A stretch of DNA of 29,572 nt from a virus: IMG/VR virus record IMGVR_UViG_3300032213_002106, positions 1-29,572 of that record, one strand, 5' to 3'. The position numbers were made by a program, and so were the translations under genes. Numbering within the stretch: the stretch's first letter is position 1; the number at the start of each line of letters is the position of its first letter. The notes beneath the pieces were generated by a model. The model saw only the letters and a list, made by a program, of their open reading frames with translations, made no database searches and was not told where the DNA came from. Shown one piece after another: positions 1-7,330 of the stretch.

Positions 1-158
1 TTGATTTGGTTATTGATTTCTGTTGTATCTAAACCAAGTTTTAACCTATCAAGTTTAACCTTTGACAGTTCTTTTATATCAAACTCAACCTCTTGGATTT
101 TCTTTTGAAAGTCCGTAATGTCTGCTCCAATCTCAACTGATAATTTACCTCCTGCCAT
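1..158 (-). CDS. Tape measure protein, N-terminal fragment
   Basis: This reading frame starts at 158 and runs off the window edge, so only the first 52 residues are visible. They begin MAGGKLSVEIGADITDFQKK and continue as a charged helix. That opening (a short basic segment, a 'VEIGAD' strand, then a long amphipathic helix) is typical of phage tape measure proteins, which set tail length and are ejected with the DNA. It follows the two tail assembly chaperone frames with a TAATG overlap, which is the canonical position. The matching C-terminus appears to be the fragment at 29483-29572. If the two belong to one gene, the missing middle must have a length of 3n+1 bases. The identity rests mainly on position and on the N-terminal pattern. 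Confidence 0.8.
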   Translation of the reverse strand, partial: MAGGKLSVEIGADITDFQKKIQEVEFDIKELSKVKLDRLKLGLDTTEINNQI

Positions 159-436
159 TATGCTTTTATTTTTTCTTGATACTTTCTAAATTCATTCATA
201 AATCTCTCTCTCATTTCATCCGTTACACCTACTTTAACTTTTTTATCATTATTCAAAGGTAAAAACGCTTCTTTGCGTTTAACCATCTTTTTAGGATCTT
301 GATGCGGTGCAATGTAACTGGTCCACATTAACTCCCTTAACTTTTGCCAATCGTATAAATCAATCCTTTTATATGCAAAAAGTCGAATTTGAAACTCCGC
401 CCACGTCATATCGTAAACCGCTTCCAAACTCGACAT
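158..436 (-). CDS. Tail assembly chaperone, downstream frame (gpT-like extension)
   Basis: This 92-residue frame lies between the upstream chaperone (481-831) and the tape measure gene, and ends with a TAATG overlap on the latter. Its open frame extends upstream past the ATG at 436, with no stop, to a run of ten A on the coding strand (498-507). The extension reads INWSEDVISFAIGELR and then MSSLEAVYDMTWAEFQ, which resembles the familiar 'W..ii..aigelg.s...f..lt..eF' pattern of GT chaperone extensions. I infer that it is made mainly as a -1 frameshift fusion with the upstream protein, as lambda gpG-gpT is, and that it serves the tape measure during tail assembly. Independent initiation at 436 cannot be excluded. 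Confidence 0.75.
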   Translation of the reverse strand: MSSLEAVYDMTWAEFQIRLFAYKRIDLYDWQKLRELMWTSYIAPHQDPKKMVKRKEAFLPLNNDKKVKVGVTDEMRERFMNEFRKYQEKIKA

Positions 437-480
437 TCTTAATTCACCAATGGCAAAAGAAATTACATCCTCGCTCCAGT

Positions 481-831
481 TTATTTTTTCGTTACTATTT
501 TTTTTTTGCTTTTATCTTCCGGAACATCTTTTGTTAATGACTCCATAAAGGCTTGAAAAAACGATGTAACAACTTCGCTATCCATTCCAACCTCATCAAT
601 CCAATCAGCAAAAGAATAAGCATCAAATGGAGCGAATTGCCCTTTACGCTTAAACCCATAAGCACAACTGTGAAACATAATTAACGGAATCCATTTAAAT
701 GGATTTTCGGCAAGTTTAGCATCGATTTCAGTCATTGCTATTTTTTCGCTTTCGAGTAAGTTTCCTAAAAAACCTAATCCAAAATAGAAATCTCTATATT
801 CACCGCCTATTTTTAGGTTGATTTTTTTCAT
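481..831 (-). CDS. Tail assembly chaperone, upstream frame (gpG-like)
   Basis: A 116-residue protein opening MKKINLKIGGEYRDFYFGLG, a typical start for small tail assembly chaperones of Gram-negative siphophages, and ending in a lysine-rich tail. It sits between a fiber-like structural gene (835) and the tape measure gene, the classic place. Its 3' end contains a run of ten A (coding strand, 498-507) eleven codons or fewer before the stop. Slipping back one base there opens the 158-436 frame. It probably binds the tape measure protein and recruits tail tube subunits. The family assignment is by pattern and context. Confidence 0.75.
   Translation of the reverse strand: MKKINLKIGGEYRDFYFGLGFLGNLLESEKIAMTEIDAKLAENPFKWIPLIMFHSCAYGFKRKGQFAPFDAYSFADWIDEVGMDSEVVTSFFQAFMESLTKDVPEDKSKKKIVTKK
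498..507 (-). promoter_or_regulatory. Programmed -1 frameshift slippery run (A10)
   Basis: The coding strand shows AGC, then ten A, then TAGTAACG. In frame 0 this reads K-K-K-I-V-T-K-K-stop. A -1 slip gives K-K-K-N-S-N-E-K-I-N-W and joins the downstream chaperone frame without any stop (the codon starting at 499 is in phase with the ATG at 436). A homopolymer of A is an efficient slippery sequence, and this is the conserved position for the G/GT frameshift. Confidence 0.75.
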
Positions 832-834
832 AAA

Positions 835-1296
835 TTATTTATAAATTCTTATCTCAACAGTTACGTTACCGCTTGGAGTTGATGACTGACCTCCTGCCAT
901 ATCATAAATATTTACTTGAAATTGATTGTTTGGATTAACTCCATCACTTTGATTTGCCAATGTTACAAATACAACTCCTGAATTATCTAAATTAGTACTA
1001 ATAAATTCTAATTTATTTGAATCTAAAGATGTAAAAAATCCTGTTTTTGTAACATAAACAACACCATTAAAAGGATTTGAAATTGTTGGTGATGTAAATC
1101 CTATTCCATCATGCAAAACTCTTACAACCGAAGTTTTATTTATTATTGCTCTCCAAAAACTATAAGGAGTTTCTTGGTCAACATAATCAACGATATCTTT
1201 TAAATTTGTTCCTACATCAGTAGGTGTTATGGCATTAGCCGTCGTTTCGTTAGTAATTTGGCTATCAATTTGCGCCTTTAATTCTGTACTTGTCAT
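835..1296 (-). CDS. Unknown tail or virion protein with Bacteroidetes-phage N-terminal motif
   Basis: A 153-residue protein. The first 40 residues (TELKAQIDSQITNETTANAI, then TPTDVGTNLKDIVDYVD) form a helical segment that recurs at the start of structural or fiber proteins in Flavobacterium-type phages. The rest is rich in Asn, Thr, Val and Gly with alternating hydrophobics, suggesting a beta-rich domain that ends NVTVEIRIYK. It lies between the tail tube gene and the tail chaperones, so a tail or head decoration role is possible. I do not recognise a defined family. No transmembrane or signal segment is visible. Confidence 0.6.
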   Translation of the reverse strand: MTSTELKAQIDSQITNETTANAITPTDVGTNLKDIVDYVDQETPYSFWRAIINKTSVVRVLHDGIGFTSPTISNPFNGVVYVTKTGFFTSLDSNKLEFISTNLDNSGVVFVTLANQSDGVNPNNQFQVNIYDMAGGQSSTPSGNVTVEIRIYK

Positions 1297-1313
1297 TTTA
1301 TTGATTGTTAAGG

Positions 1314-1355
1314 TTAAGCAAATTCACTGCTAAAAACTTCATCGAAAACGTTAGT
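1314..1355 (-). other. In-frame 13-codon extension beyond the tail tube stop
   Basis: Directly after the TGA of the tail tube gene the same frame continues as TNVFDEVFSSEFA and then TAA. The peptide looks protein-like. Counting it would shrink the gap to the next gene from 59 to 17 bases, which is more in line with this compact operon. It may be a readthrough extension or the severed end of a longer tube protein. Confidence 0.45.
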
Positions 1356-1799
1356 TCAATCGTTAGGATCTGTTAATACTATTGCACCATCACCATCTAA
1401 AGTAAGTGAGAAAGTTGTAACCTCATCACCACTTCCAAAAGTAGCACTTAAATCAGTAATGTAAGCATCACCATAATATTTAACAGAAGTAGCATCATCA
1501 ACATTTGTATCAAGTTTCCAAGTTACTAATGTTTTGTTTTGTTGCAATAAAAACAAAGCATCATGTGAAGCTTTTGCATCATCACCTCCAGCAGTAGTAG
1601 TGTCGATATATTCGCCTTCAGCATCTACTGAATAACTAAATGTACCTGGCGTTTTTTTAATTACACCCGGAAAGCATTTAGTTGTGCTTTCAATCATTGC
1701 TAATGTTGTGTTTAATCCATTTGAAGTAAGACAAGCAACAGGCTTATAGGCTGCTGTGTCCCAAATGTAAAGTATTCCTTTTTCGCCTCTTATTGACAT
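1356..1799 (-). CDS. Major tail tube protein
   Basis: A 147-residue protein lying between the tail completion protein and the tail chaperones. The pattern ILYIWD...KPVACLTSN (residues about 9-28) and the later strands (TWKLDT, YGDAYITDL, TTFSLTLDGDG) fit the TP901-1/lambda-V type tail tube fold used in siphophages. A paralogue with the same ILYI/CLTSN core lies at 24550-25062. It has its own promoter at 1835-1842, consistent with high expression. Oddly, the TGA stop at 1356-1358 is followed in frame by 13 sense codons (TNVFDEVFSSEFA) and a TAA at 1314. This suggests either readthrough or a recently acquired stop. Confidence 0.8.
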   Translation of the reverse strand: MSIRGEKGILYIWDTAAYKPVACLTSNGLNTTLAMIESTTKCFPGVIKKTPGTFSYSVDAEGEYIDTTTAGGDDAKASHDALFLLQQNKTLVTWKLDTNVDDATSVKYYGDAYITDLSATFGSGDEVTTFSLTLDGDGAIVLTDPND

Positions 1800-1834
1800 A
1801 ATATTTATTTTTTATAAATTAATGATTTCAAATT

Positions 1835-1842
1835 CAAAGATA
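1835..1842 (-). promoter_or_regulatory. Promoter -7 box (TATCTTTG) before the tail tube gene
   Basis: On the minus strand TATCTTTG matches the Bacteroidetes TAnnTTTG box and lies about 35 bases before the ATG at 1799. Upstream is a TAAATAAAATT-like stretch shared with the promoters at 5575 and 25136, rather than a clear TTTG -33 box. This probably marks a late-phase phage promoter within the structural operon. Confidence 0.6.
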
Positions 1843-1880
1843 ATAATTTTATTTATATTTATTCTAAATAATTATAAAAT

Positions 1881-2282
1881 TTATTCTAATGTTAAAATTA
1901 CTCGAATAAAGCTACGATAAACCGTTTGTGTTGCTGTACTGCTGTCTAAATTACTTGGAAACTCATATCTCCGATTAACAACTGTAAATCCATCAATAGT
2001 AACGTTTTCAATTAATGATAATATATTGTTTTCCATGTCATCGTTAACCAATCTACTTCCAACATTACCGGCACCATTATATATTTTTACAATATCCAAA
2101 AGTGTGTATGAAATCCATTGATAATTGCATTTAGTAGCTTTGTCAATCTCTTTGTCCTGTGTTGAAATAATAACGTATTCAGTTGGATTATTGTTGCCTG
2201 TTACTTGCATATCATAACAATCATAATCGCCTATTATGGCATCGTATAAAGCTTTCCTAACGTATTTATTTGGATTTACCAT
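1881..2282 (-). CDS. Tail terminator / completion-like protein
   Basis: A 133-residue protein placed after the HK97 gp10-like gene and before the tail tube, the usual slot for the tail terminator (lambda gpU / DUF3168 type) that caps the tail and joins it to the head. The sequence fits that size and layout: an N-terminal helix (NKYVRKALYDAI), a strand pair (EYVIISTQDKE), a middle helix (NDDMENNILSLIENV) and C-terminal strands (RSFIRVILTLE). It overlaps the upstream gene by 17 bases. The assignment is from context and overall shape; no diagnostic motif is visible. Confidence 0.6.
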   Translation of the reverse strand: MVNPNKYVRKALYDAIIGDYDCYDMQVTGNNNPTEYVIISTQDKEIDKATKCNYQWISYTLLDIVKIYNGAGNVGSRLVNDDMENNILSLIENVTIDGFTVVNRRYEFPSNLDSSTATQTVYRSFIRVILTLE

Positions 2283-2694
2283 ATTTGTCTAATACTTTTT
2301 TTAACTTCTCTAAATATTCTGTTCTACCTTGCAATAATGCCGGATATAAATAAGGTCTTGGCCTTAAATTAACTTGCTTTATTCCTTTACCTTTAAACTT
2401 AATCGCCTGGTCCTTTAGTTCGTTTGGAACATCAACTAAACCGCCTGTTCCAAATTCAACGAATGGAGCATAAGGCGCAATAACTCCTCCAGCTTCAACT
2501 TTCCAATTTAATGGAGTATCTTTGATGGCCTGTATAGATTGTCCTAATTTACCAAAGTTAGCAGGAGCATAATTTTTAGCATTCTTTTCAATATTACGAG
2601 CAACCAATTCAGTAACTCCTTCAATATCCTTTTCAGCTTCTTTGCCATACTTTCGTATATTAGCCAAAACAGTATTTAAGCCTTTTATTTCCAT
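2266..2694 (-). CDS. HK97 gp10-like head-tail / minor tail protein
   Basis: A 142-residue protein with the hallmarks of the HK97 gp10 family: an N-terminal helix (LNTVLANIRKYGKEAEKDIE), an 'AKNYAPANFGKLGQSI' segment and the conserved 'APYAPFVEFGTGG' signature near residues 74-86. Members sit in the neck and help complete the connector or tail attachment. Its start shares bases with the stop of the upstream joining protein (TAATG-type overlap at 2694). Small size and gene order support the call. Confidence 0.85.
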   Translation of the reverse strand: MEIKGLNTVLANIRKYGKEAEKDIEGVTELVARNIEKNAKNYAPANFGKLGQSIQAIKDTPLNWKVEAGGVIAPYAPFVEFGTGGLVDVPNELKDQAIKFKGKGIKQVNLRPRPYLYPALLQGRTEYLEKLKKVLDKYGKSK

Positions 2695-3020
2695 TAGGTT
2701 CTTTGTGTGGCTTGTATTTGAATATCAATATTATCCAGGTCAATATTTAAAACGCTATCGATATTGTAAATAACACTATTATAAACAATGAAGTTATCTT
2801 TTATAGAAATATTTAAATTTGGATTATTACGAACGGTAAAAACTACCTGAACAAAATTATCGTTTTGTCCGTTCTCGTTTGTTCTTGAAGCATTGTTTGT
2901 AGTTACGTTTGTCCAAAGAGTATAATCTAAAGCAGTTGTTACGGTATTTCCACCGAATCCATCGGAAACAGTTGTAGTAATCCACATTTCAATAATCCTA
3001 TCGTATTTTCTTGCAATCAT
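2694..3020 (-). CDS. Head-tail joining (adaptor) protein
   Basis: A 108-residue beta-rich protein beginning MIARKYDRIIEMW and containing the 'DGFGGNTVTTALDYTLWTNV' segment. This resembles the pattern of phage head-tail joining proteins (SPP1 gp16 / PF05521 type), which have 'D.fGg......w.....w'. It lies exactly between the gp6-like connector and the gp10-like protein. Neighbouring genes touch by one base, implying translational coupling. The role is to extend the portal-connector channel before tail docking. Confidence 0.8.
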   Translation of the reverse strand: MIARKYDRIIEMWITTTVSDGFGGNTVTTALDYTLWTNVTTNNASRTNENGQNDNFVQVVFTVRNNPNLNISIKDNFIVYNSVIYNIDSVLNIDLDNIDIQIQATQRT

Positions 3021-3481
3021 TATAAGAATCGTCTGTTAGCATCAATATTAGATAAGACAAAGTCAGGAACGCTATTCATTGCGTTTTTAGTTTCTGAATT
3101 GTAAAACCAAAAGTTTATCAATTGCAAAGCACTATCAATTAACTCCGAAGGAATATCCTCAACAGAAGTATATCCAATTGTTAAAGTAACCATATTATTG
3201 ACAGTTGGAACAATAGCAAATAAAGGTCTGTAAATTATATCTAATTCGGTTTCGGTATTGTCTATTGGATAATCGTAAACTTTAACTTGTTGCACTAAAG
3301 CGCAATCTTTAAAATATACTTTATCACGTGTTTTGAATATATGATTTGTACGTTTCTCAATAAAAGAAAGTGCAGAGTTTATCATTCCGGTTATTTCATC
3401 ATCGGTAACGGTTTGCCCCTCATCGATTTTAAGATATAACTTGGCTTGTTCTAAAGAAATAACATCGGTATAATTAGTCAT
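3020..3481 (-). CDS. gp6-like head-tail connector protein
   Basis: A 153-residue, mainly helical protein. The N-terminal pattern VISLEQAKLYLKIDEGQTVT and then DDEITGMINSALSFIEKRTN is the recognisable signature of the HK97 gp6 / 'phage gp6-like head-tail connector' family, which forms the ring beneath the portal. A C-terminal helix (ELIDSALQLINFWFYN) is also typical. It follows a small capsid-adjacent gene and precedes the adaptor, in canonical order. Confidence 0.85.
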   Translation of the reverse strand: MTNYTDVISLEQAKLYLKIDEGQTVTDDEITGMINSALSFIEKRTNHIFKTRDKVYFKDCALVQQVKVYDYPIDNTETELDIIYRPLFAIVPTVNNMVTLTIGYTSVEDIPSELIDSALQLINFWFYNSETKNAMNSVPDFVLSNIDANRRFL

Positions 3482-3651
3482 TATTTTTTGGTTTTAGTTT
3501 CTTTAACTTCTTTAACTTCTTTCACTTCCTCTATATAACCATCATTAAGCATTCCTAAAGCTTGTTCTTTAGTCAACTCAATAGTTTCATTTACTTTATA
3601 GTTTTGTTTATTGGAATGAGTGTAAAATGGTTTTAATACTTTAAATGTCAT
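3481..3651 (-). CDS. Small head-region protein of unknown function
   Basis: I place the start at 3651 (MTFKVLKPFYTHSNKQNYKV), giving 56 residues. A longer frame from 3699 would begin inside a transcription terminator, and its first 16 residues look unlike protein. The sequence resembles small phage proteins with a 'F...Y..ge.i.l...qa..ll..GyIe' layout, often found between capsid and connector genes. The C-terminus is a run of Val-Lys-Glu repeats (EVKEVKEVKETKTKK). No enzymatic motif is present. The stop overlaps the next start as TAATG. Confidence 0.6.
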   Translation of the reverse strand: MTFKVLKPFYTHSNKQNYKVNETIELTKEQALGMLNDGYIEEVKEVKEVKETKTKK

Positions 3652-3678
3652 GTGGAGTTTATTAATGTTAATTCTAAT

Positions 3679-3710
3679 AAAAAAAGCCACCACAATCAAG
3701 CAGTGGCTTT
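3679..3710 (-). terminator. Rho-independent terminator after the capsid gene
   Basis: On the minus strand AAAGCCAC (3710-3703) pairs with GTGGCTTT (3690-3683) around a 12-base loop, followed by a run of T. It lies 20 bases after the major capsid stop. It would let the protease-capsid transcript be far more abundant than the connector genes downstream. Confidence 0.8.
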
Positions 3711-3730
3711 AGTTTAAAAAATCTTAACGA

Positions 3731-4882
3731 TTATGCAGTAGCAGTGAAATCACCGTAAACAATTGCTAATGGTTGCTCAACAGCCAAAGCAACTTGCGCC
3801 TCAATACGAGCAGTGATGTTGTTGTTCACAAAGTTTGTTCCTTCTGTTTCAGAAAACTCTAAAGACAATCCTTCAGTAGTTACTTTGTTTACTCTTGTCC
3901 AATCACCTACATAGTATTTGTTAGCAGCTAACCAAGTAGCTTTAAATACTTGAACTCCTGCAACTCTTAAAACTCCACCTTCGTAAGTAACGGCAGACTC
4001 TAAATCCATTTTCGCAGTTTTCAAGATATCTAAATAATCAGTTGGTCTGATAACGATACCATTTACAGTATAGTTTGCATCTTCTAATTTACCAATCTCA
4101 TTGATAAGCATTTCAGATTTAGAACTTCCTGTTATGATTTCAGTTGAATCTGTAGCATCAGCAGCTAATATTGTATTGAATGCAGCGTTTTCAGCTTTTA
4201 AGTAATCTCTTCTCAATAAATCAGGAATAGCTGAAGTAATGTAAGATAAGTTGTTACGCATTTTTTTAGAGTAACGAGCAAAACCAGCAATAAAGTTTGT
4301 TGAAACATCAACAGCAGTAAAGTCGTAATCTCTTTGATTTTTAGCAGTATTTTCAGAATTTGCTCCGATTGATCCTTCTCCAGCACCTTCTACTGTATAC
4401 GTATAAGTTCCACCATTGATGTTAATGTTACCTGTTAAGTCAGCAACGTTTAACATTTGTGAAGGGAATTTAACAATGTCAAAGTTATAATCTCTTGGCT
4501 GATCACCAGTCAAGTTTGCAGTAGTCATATTTCCTACAGCTTTCAATCTTACTTTGTTGTTCTCACCAACAGATGCAATTCTTTCAGCGTTATCTTTGAT
4601 TACAGATTTGATTGCATCAACATTTGTGTTAGCATCAGCTTTTGCTTTCTCTTGAAGTTTTACATCCAATTTGTCAGCGTGATCCTGTACAGCTTTTAAG
4701 TCAGCAGCAAATTTTACTTCAAGTGAATTTTTTACATTTTGCAATTCAGCATCGAAAGTAGATACGATTTCTGAAGTTAATTTTTTTTCAAAAGCATCGA
4801 TTGCGCTTTTTACTTCTGAAGCGGTTTTAGTTTCTAATCCGCTTTTAATGTTTGCCAATTCGGCTAATAATTTTTCGTCCAT
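3731..4882 (-). CDS. Major capsid protein (HK97 fold)
   Basis: A 383-residue protein directly after the prohead protease. Residues 1 to about 110 are a charged, helical coiled-coil region (repeated Leu, Lys, Glu and Ala), matching the delta/scaffold domain that the protease removes in HK97-like phages. The mature part begins around residues 110-115 and shows the expected features: an N-arm, an 'FTAVDVSTNFIAGFARYSKK' segment, an E-loop-like insert, 'GIVIRPTDYLDIL' and the P-domain end 'ITARIEAQVALAVEQPLAIV'. It is followed by a strong terminator, as expected for the most abundant virion protein. Confidence 0.9.
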   Translation of the reverse strand: MDEKLLAELANIKSGLETKTASEVKSAIDAFEKKLTSEIVSTFDAELQNVKNSLEVKFAADLKAVQDHADKLDVKLQEKAKADANTNVDAIKSVIKDNAERIASVGENNKVRLKAVGNMTTANLTGDQPRDYNFDIVKFPSQMLNVADLTGNININGGTYTYTVEGAGEGSIGANSENTAKNQRDYDFTAVDVSTNFIAGFARYSKKMRNNLSYITSAIPDLLRRDYLKAENAAFNTILAADATDSTEIITGSSKSEMLINEIGKLEDANYTVNGIVIRPTDYLDILKTAKMDLESAVTYEGGVLRVAGVQVFKATWLAANKYYVGDWTRVNKVTTEGLSLEFSETEGTNFVNNNITARIEAQVALAVEQPLAIVYGDFTATA

Positions 4883-4884
4883 TT

Positions 4885-5553
4885 TTATTTAATTTTTAAC
4901 GAGTTTGTAAATGATTTTAACGTGTCTAATATAAGCGGCTCATTTGTAAAAGTGTCAGGTTCTGACGGCTCATCTGTAAGTGCTTTTAATAATGTTTCGA
5001 TTTGTTTTAACCTGGCATCAGAATAATCCAAATCATATGCTTTTGTTATCAATTCCATTAAACCGTAATGCGATTTAATAGCTTTTATATTTTGAACTGT
5101 ACTTAATTCGTTAGCTGCCCAACTTGACAGGAATGAATATTCAGCAAGTTTATACTCGGTAATTTTGGCTTTCTCTTTTGCATCTCTACTCATTACTTTA
5201 TATCCAATACTTAACTCTGCATTTAGATTGCTATCATGCATAAGTTTAACATCAGTAAACATATCACGACCTAAATCCTTTTTCATATTGAATTGGGTTG
5301 TAGTTAGTAAACCATAAGTATCTTTAGTATCAATATTCAAAGGAACACCAATCATCATTGTAGGATTGTGATCCTTTAATACTCTAATACGTTTGAAGTT
5401 CTCTGCAACCGTTTTGTTAAACGATCCATAAGCGGAAATATCACCATCGCTATCTTTAACATTGTAAACGTTAGCATAAGCAGTAACAACGCCTTTGCTT
5501 TCGTCTAACTCTTTTAAGTCGTATGCTAATTGTTTGAACTCTATTCTATCCAT
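4885..5553 (-). CDS. Prohead maturation protease (HK97/S78 type)
   Basis: A 222-residue serine protease of the herpes/HK97 prohead fold. Likely catalytic residues are His62 in 'LKDHNP' and Ser115 in 'NAELSIGY', with the opening 'GVVTAYANVYNVKDSDGDI' forming the first strands. The last 50 residues are a polar tail. It cleaves the scaffold region of the capsid protein during head maturation. It is the first gene after a TATCTTTG promoter (5575-5582) and precedes the capsid gene by two bases. The portal, which usually precedes the protease, is instead at 25162 on the other strand. Confidence 0.88.
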   Translation of the reverse strand: MDRIEFKQLAYDLKELDESKGVVTAYANVYNVKDSDGDISAYGSFNKTVAENFKRIRVLKDHNPTMMIGVPLNIDTKDTYGLLTTTQFNMKKDLGRDMFTDVKLMHDSNLNAELSIGYKVMSRDAKEKAKITEYKLAEYSFLSSWAANELSTVQNIKAIKSHYGLMELITKAYDLDYSDARLKQIETLLKALTDEPSEPDTFTNEPLILDTLKSFTNSLKIK

Positions 5554-5574
5554 TAAAATTAGTGTTTATAGATA

Positions 5575-5582
5575 CAAAGATA
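5575..5582 (-). promoter_or_regulatory. Promoter -7 box (TATCTTTG) before protease and capsid
   Basis: TATCTTTG on the minus strand, 21 bases before the ATG at 5553. Upstream is TCTAAATAAAATTTATA, closely matching the stretch before the portal promoter at 25136. Together they suggest a phage late-promoter type. Confidence 0.65.
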
Positions 5583-5623
5583 TAAATTTTATTTAGACTA
5601 AATATAAATAGTATATATTTTTT

Positions 5624-6922
5624 TTAGAAGATAAAGAAAGTTTGTTTTAAATCAAAATAAAATCGCATTGCTAAAGCATCCGAGTAATCTGGTGAATGCC
5701 CAATTAACTCTTTTACTTTCTCTTTTGGCAATATTCTCAACTTACCATCTTGATCAATCTTATCTCTTTTAACCTGTTCTAATTCTTTAGTTATTATATC
5801 TTGTACATCGGCATTATTGCAATCGATAAATAGTTTATTTGATTGGATTAGTTCAGCAAGTTTATAATAGCATTGGGTTTTTAAGTTTTGATACTCTACA
5901 TTATTGTTTTCCTCTTTCATTGCTTTTGAATTGTTTACAAATCCTTTGCAACGTACAATGTCAACAACACCACCACCAACACCATCCTCATCTGCAATAA
6001 CATTAGACAATGGCACCCGATGTTTATTCATTAGTAATTTTATTGCCTCAGCTGTTTCGGTAATACTTGATTTGTCTAAAGTAAATATTTCAATAACCCT
6101 GAATCCACTCCAAACAAGTATAACCATCTTATCGCTTCCATATCGAGCAATATCCGCACTAATATACATATCACCGGCATCAACAAAGTCGTTAGTAAAT
6201 ATGTTCTGAATCTTATCAAAATCGATAAGCCTTGCAGGATCATTGTCGAATTCCCAATTACCATAATACAACCTTTGTTTACTATTCTCATCCAAAGCGA
6301 GTAAACTATCTAAATATGATAATGGTAAGTTAGGATTGTCAGTTGGCAATGATTGTATAAACTTTCTCGTTTCGTTTATAGTTCCGGCAGCAGTTGGAAT
6401 GTAAAACTTTGAATAGGTCCAATTCTTTGCGGGGTTGCATGTTCCTAATATCTTTGGGGTTAAGTTATATTCATTTAGTTTATATCTTATTCTGGATGTA
6501 ACTATTTGCCATGCCTTAAATGAAATTTGATTGCACTCATCTATAAACGCTCCGGTTATCTCTAACGAACCTAAACTATCAAAGTTTGGATCAGCGGGAT
6601 AGGAATATAAATCCTTTAAAAGTATTTCACTTCCATTGGTCCAGGTGATCACTCCAGTTTGACTATTATAGTTATAGGAATTAGATAGCTTTAAATTGGA
6701 TGTAAGTTCAAAGAAAGTATTTAAAGTCGTTTCTTTTAATGTCTTTAGCTTTGACCTTCCCATTAGCCAACGAGTGCCAGGATAGGCTTGACATTGTTCG
6801 ATAAGCCACAAAACACCGAGAGCGGATTTGCCACCTCCCGCAGCTCCACCGTATAATATTTCCTTTGTTACATTATCCTTAAGATAATAAACAGCGTGTT
6901 CTTGCTTAATTAATAGTTTCAT
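5624..6922 (-). CDS. terL: Terminase large subunit
   Basis: A 432-residue packaging motor and nuclease. The ATPase shows Walker A GGAAGGGKS (residues 25-33) and Walker B GAFIDE (124-129), followed by the coupling segment 'ILGTCNPAKNW'. The nuclease domain has the acidic residues in 'ADIARYGSD' (Asp257), 'ADEDGVGGG' (Asp311) and 'SPDYSDALAMR' near the C-terminus. It drives DNA into the prohead through the portal and cuts concatemers. It overlaps the small subunit by 17 bases. Length and motifs are normal for the family. Confidence 0.95.
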   Translation of the reverse strand: MKLLIKQEHAVYYLKDNVTKEILYGGAAGGGKSALGVLWLIEQCQAYPGTRWLMGRSKLKTLKETTLNTFFELTSNLKLSNSYNYNSQTGVITWTNGSEILLKDLYSYPADPNFDSLGSLEITGAFIDECNQISFKAWQIVTSRIRYKLNEYNLTPKILGTCNPAKNWTYSKFYIPTAAGTINETRKFIQSLPTDNPNLPLSYLDSLLALDENSKQRLYYGNWEFDNDPARLIDFDKIQNIFTNDFVDAGDMYISADIARYGSDKMVILVWSGFRVIEIFTLDKSSITETAEAIKLLMNKHRVPLSNVIADEDGVGGGVVDIVRCKGFVNNSKAMKEENNNVEYQNLKTQCYYKLAELIQSNKLFIDCNNADVQDIITKELEQVKRDKIDQDGKLRILPKEKVKELIGHSPDYSDALAMRFYFDLKQTFFIF

Positions 6923-7328
6923 TTGGTTTTATTCCACTACCTAAACTTATAACGTTTGTAGTGATTTCCCCAGAGTGTTCTGTTTGTACTTTATCGCCAA
7001 ACATTTTAGGATAAAATTTAGCAGCTTTCCATTTCAAAGTTTGAATAATAACATTAGCACTTGATGCGTCTAATAAACCATTTTTTAAATCTAATATAGT
7101 TTGGTCTATTTCTTCTAATATTAAATCTCCCCTATCTTGTTGTATCTTTACGTACAAGTCTAATAATTCGGAATAATCTCTTTTCCAATTATAAAACGTA
7201 GCTCTTGATGGATATTTTTCTGTTTTATCCGCATCTATAACTTGACCTACGTTTTTAAAGCCAGTATCATAAAGCTTTAAACATATTTCTTTTGCTATTT
7301 CAAAATTATATTCGCTTGGTCTTGCCAT
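6906..7328 (-). CDS. terS: Terminase small subunit
   Basis: A 140-residue protein with an N-terminal helix-turn-helix (YNFEIAKEICLKLYDTGF, then 'YPSRATFYNWKRDY') and a helical oligomerisation region ending 'KWKAAKFYPKMFGDKVQ'. This is the pattern of small terminase subunits that also act as MARPSEY-type DNA binders in Gram-negative phages. It recognises the packaging site and hands DNA to the large subunit, which it precedes and overlaps. Confidence 0.88.
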   Translation of the reverse strand: MARPSEYNFEIAKEICLKLYDTGFKNVGQVIDADKTEKYPSRATFYNWKRDYSELLDLYVKIQQDRGDLILEEIDQTILDLKNGLLDASSANVIIQTLKWKAAKFYPKMFGDKVQTEHSGEITTNVISLGSGIKPNETIN

Positions 7329-7330
7329 AT

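Noticed and set aside
3652-3699. Upstream extension of the small head-region gene (start at 3699)
   Set aside because: It would begin inside the capsid terminator hairpin; the ATG at 3651 gives a family-like start.
5904-6291. Two other open frames within the large terminase gene
   Set aside because: Shadows of a gene with complete ATPase and nuclease motifs.
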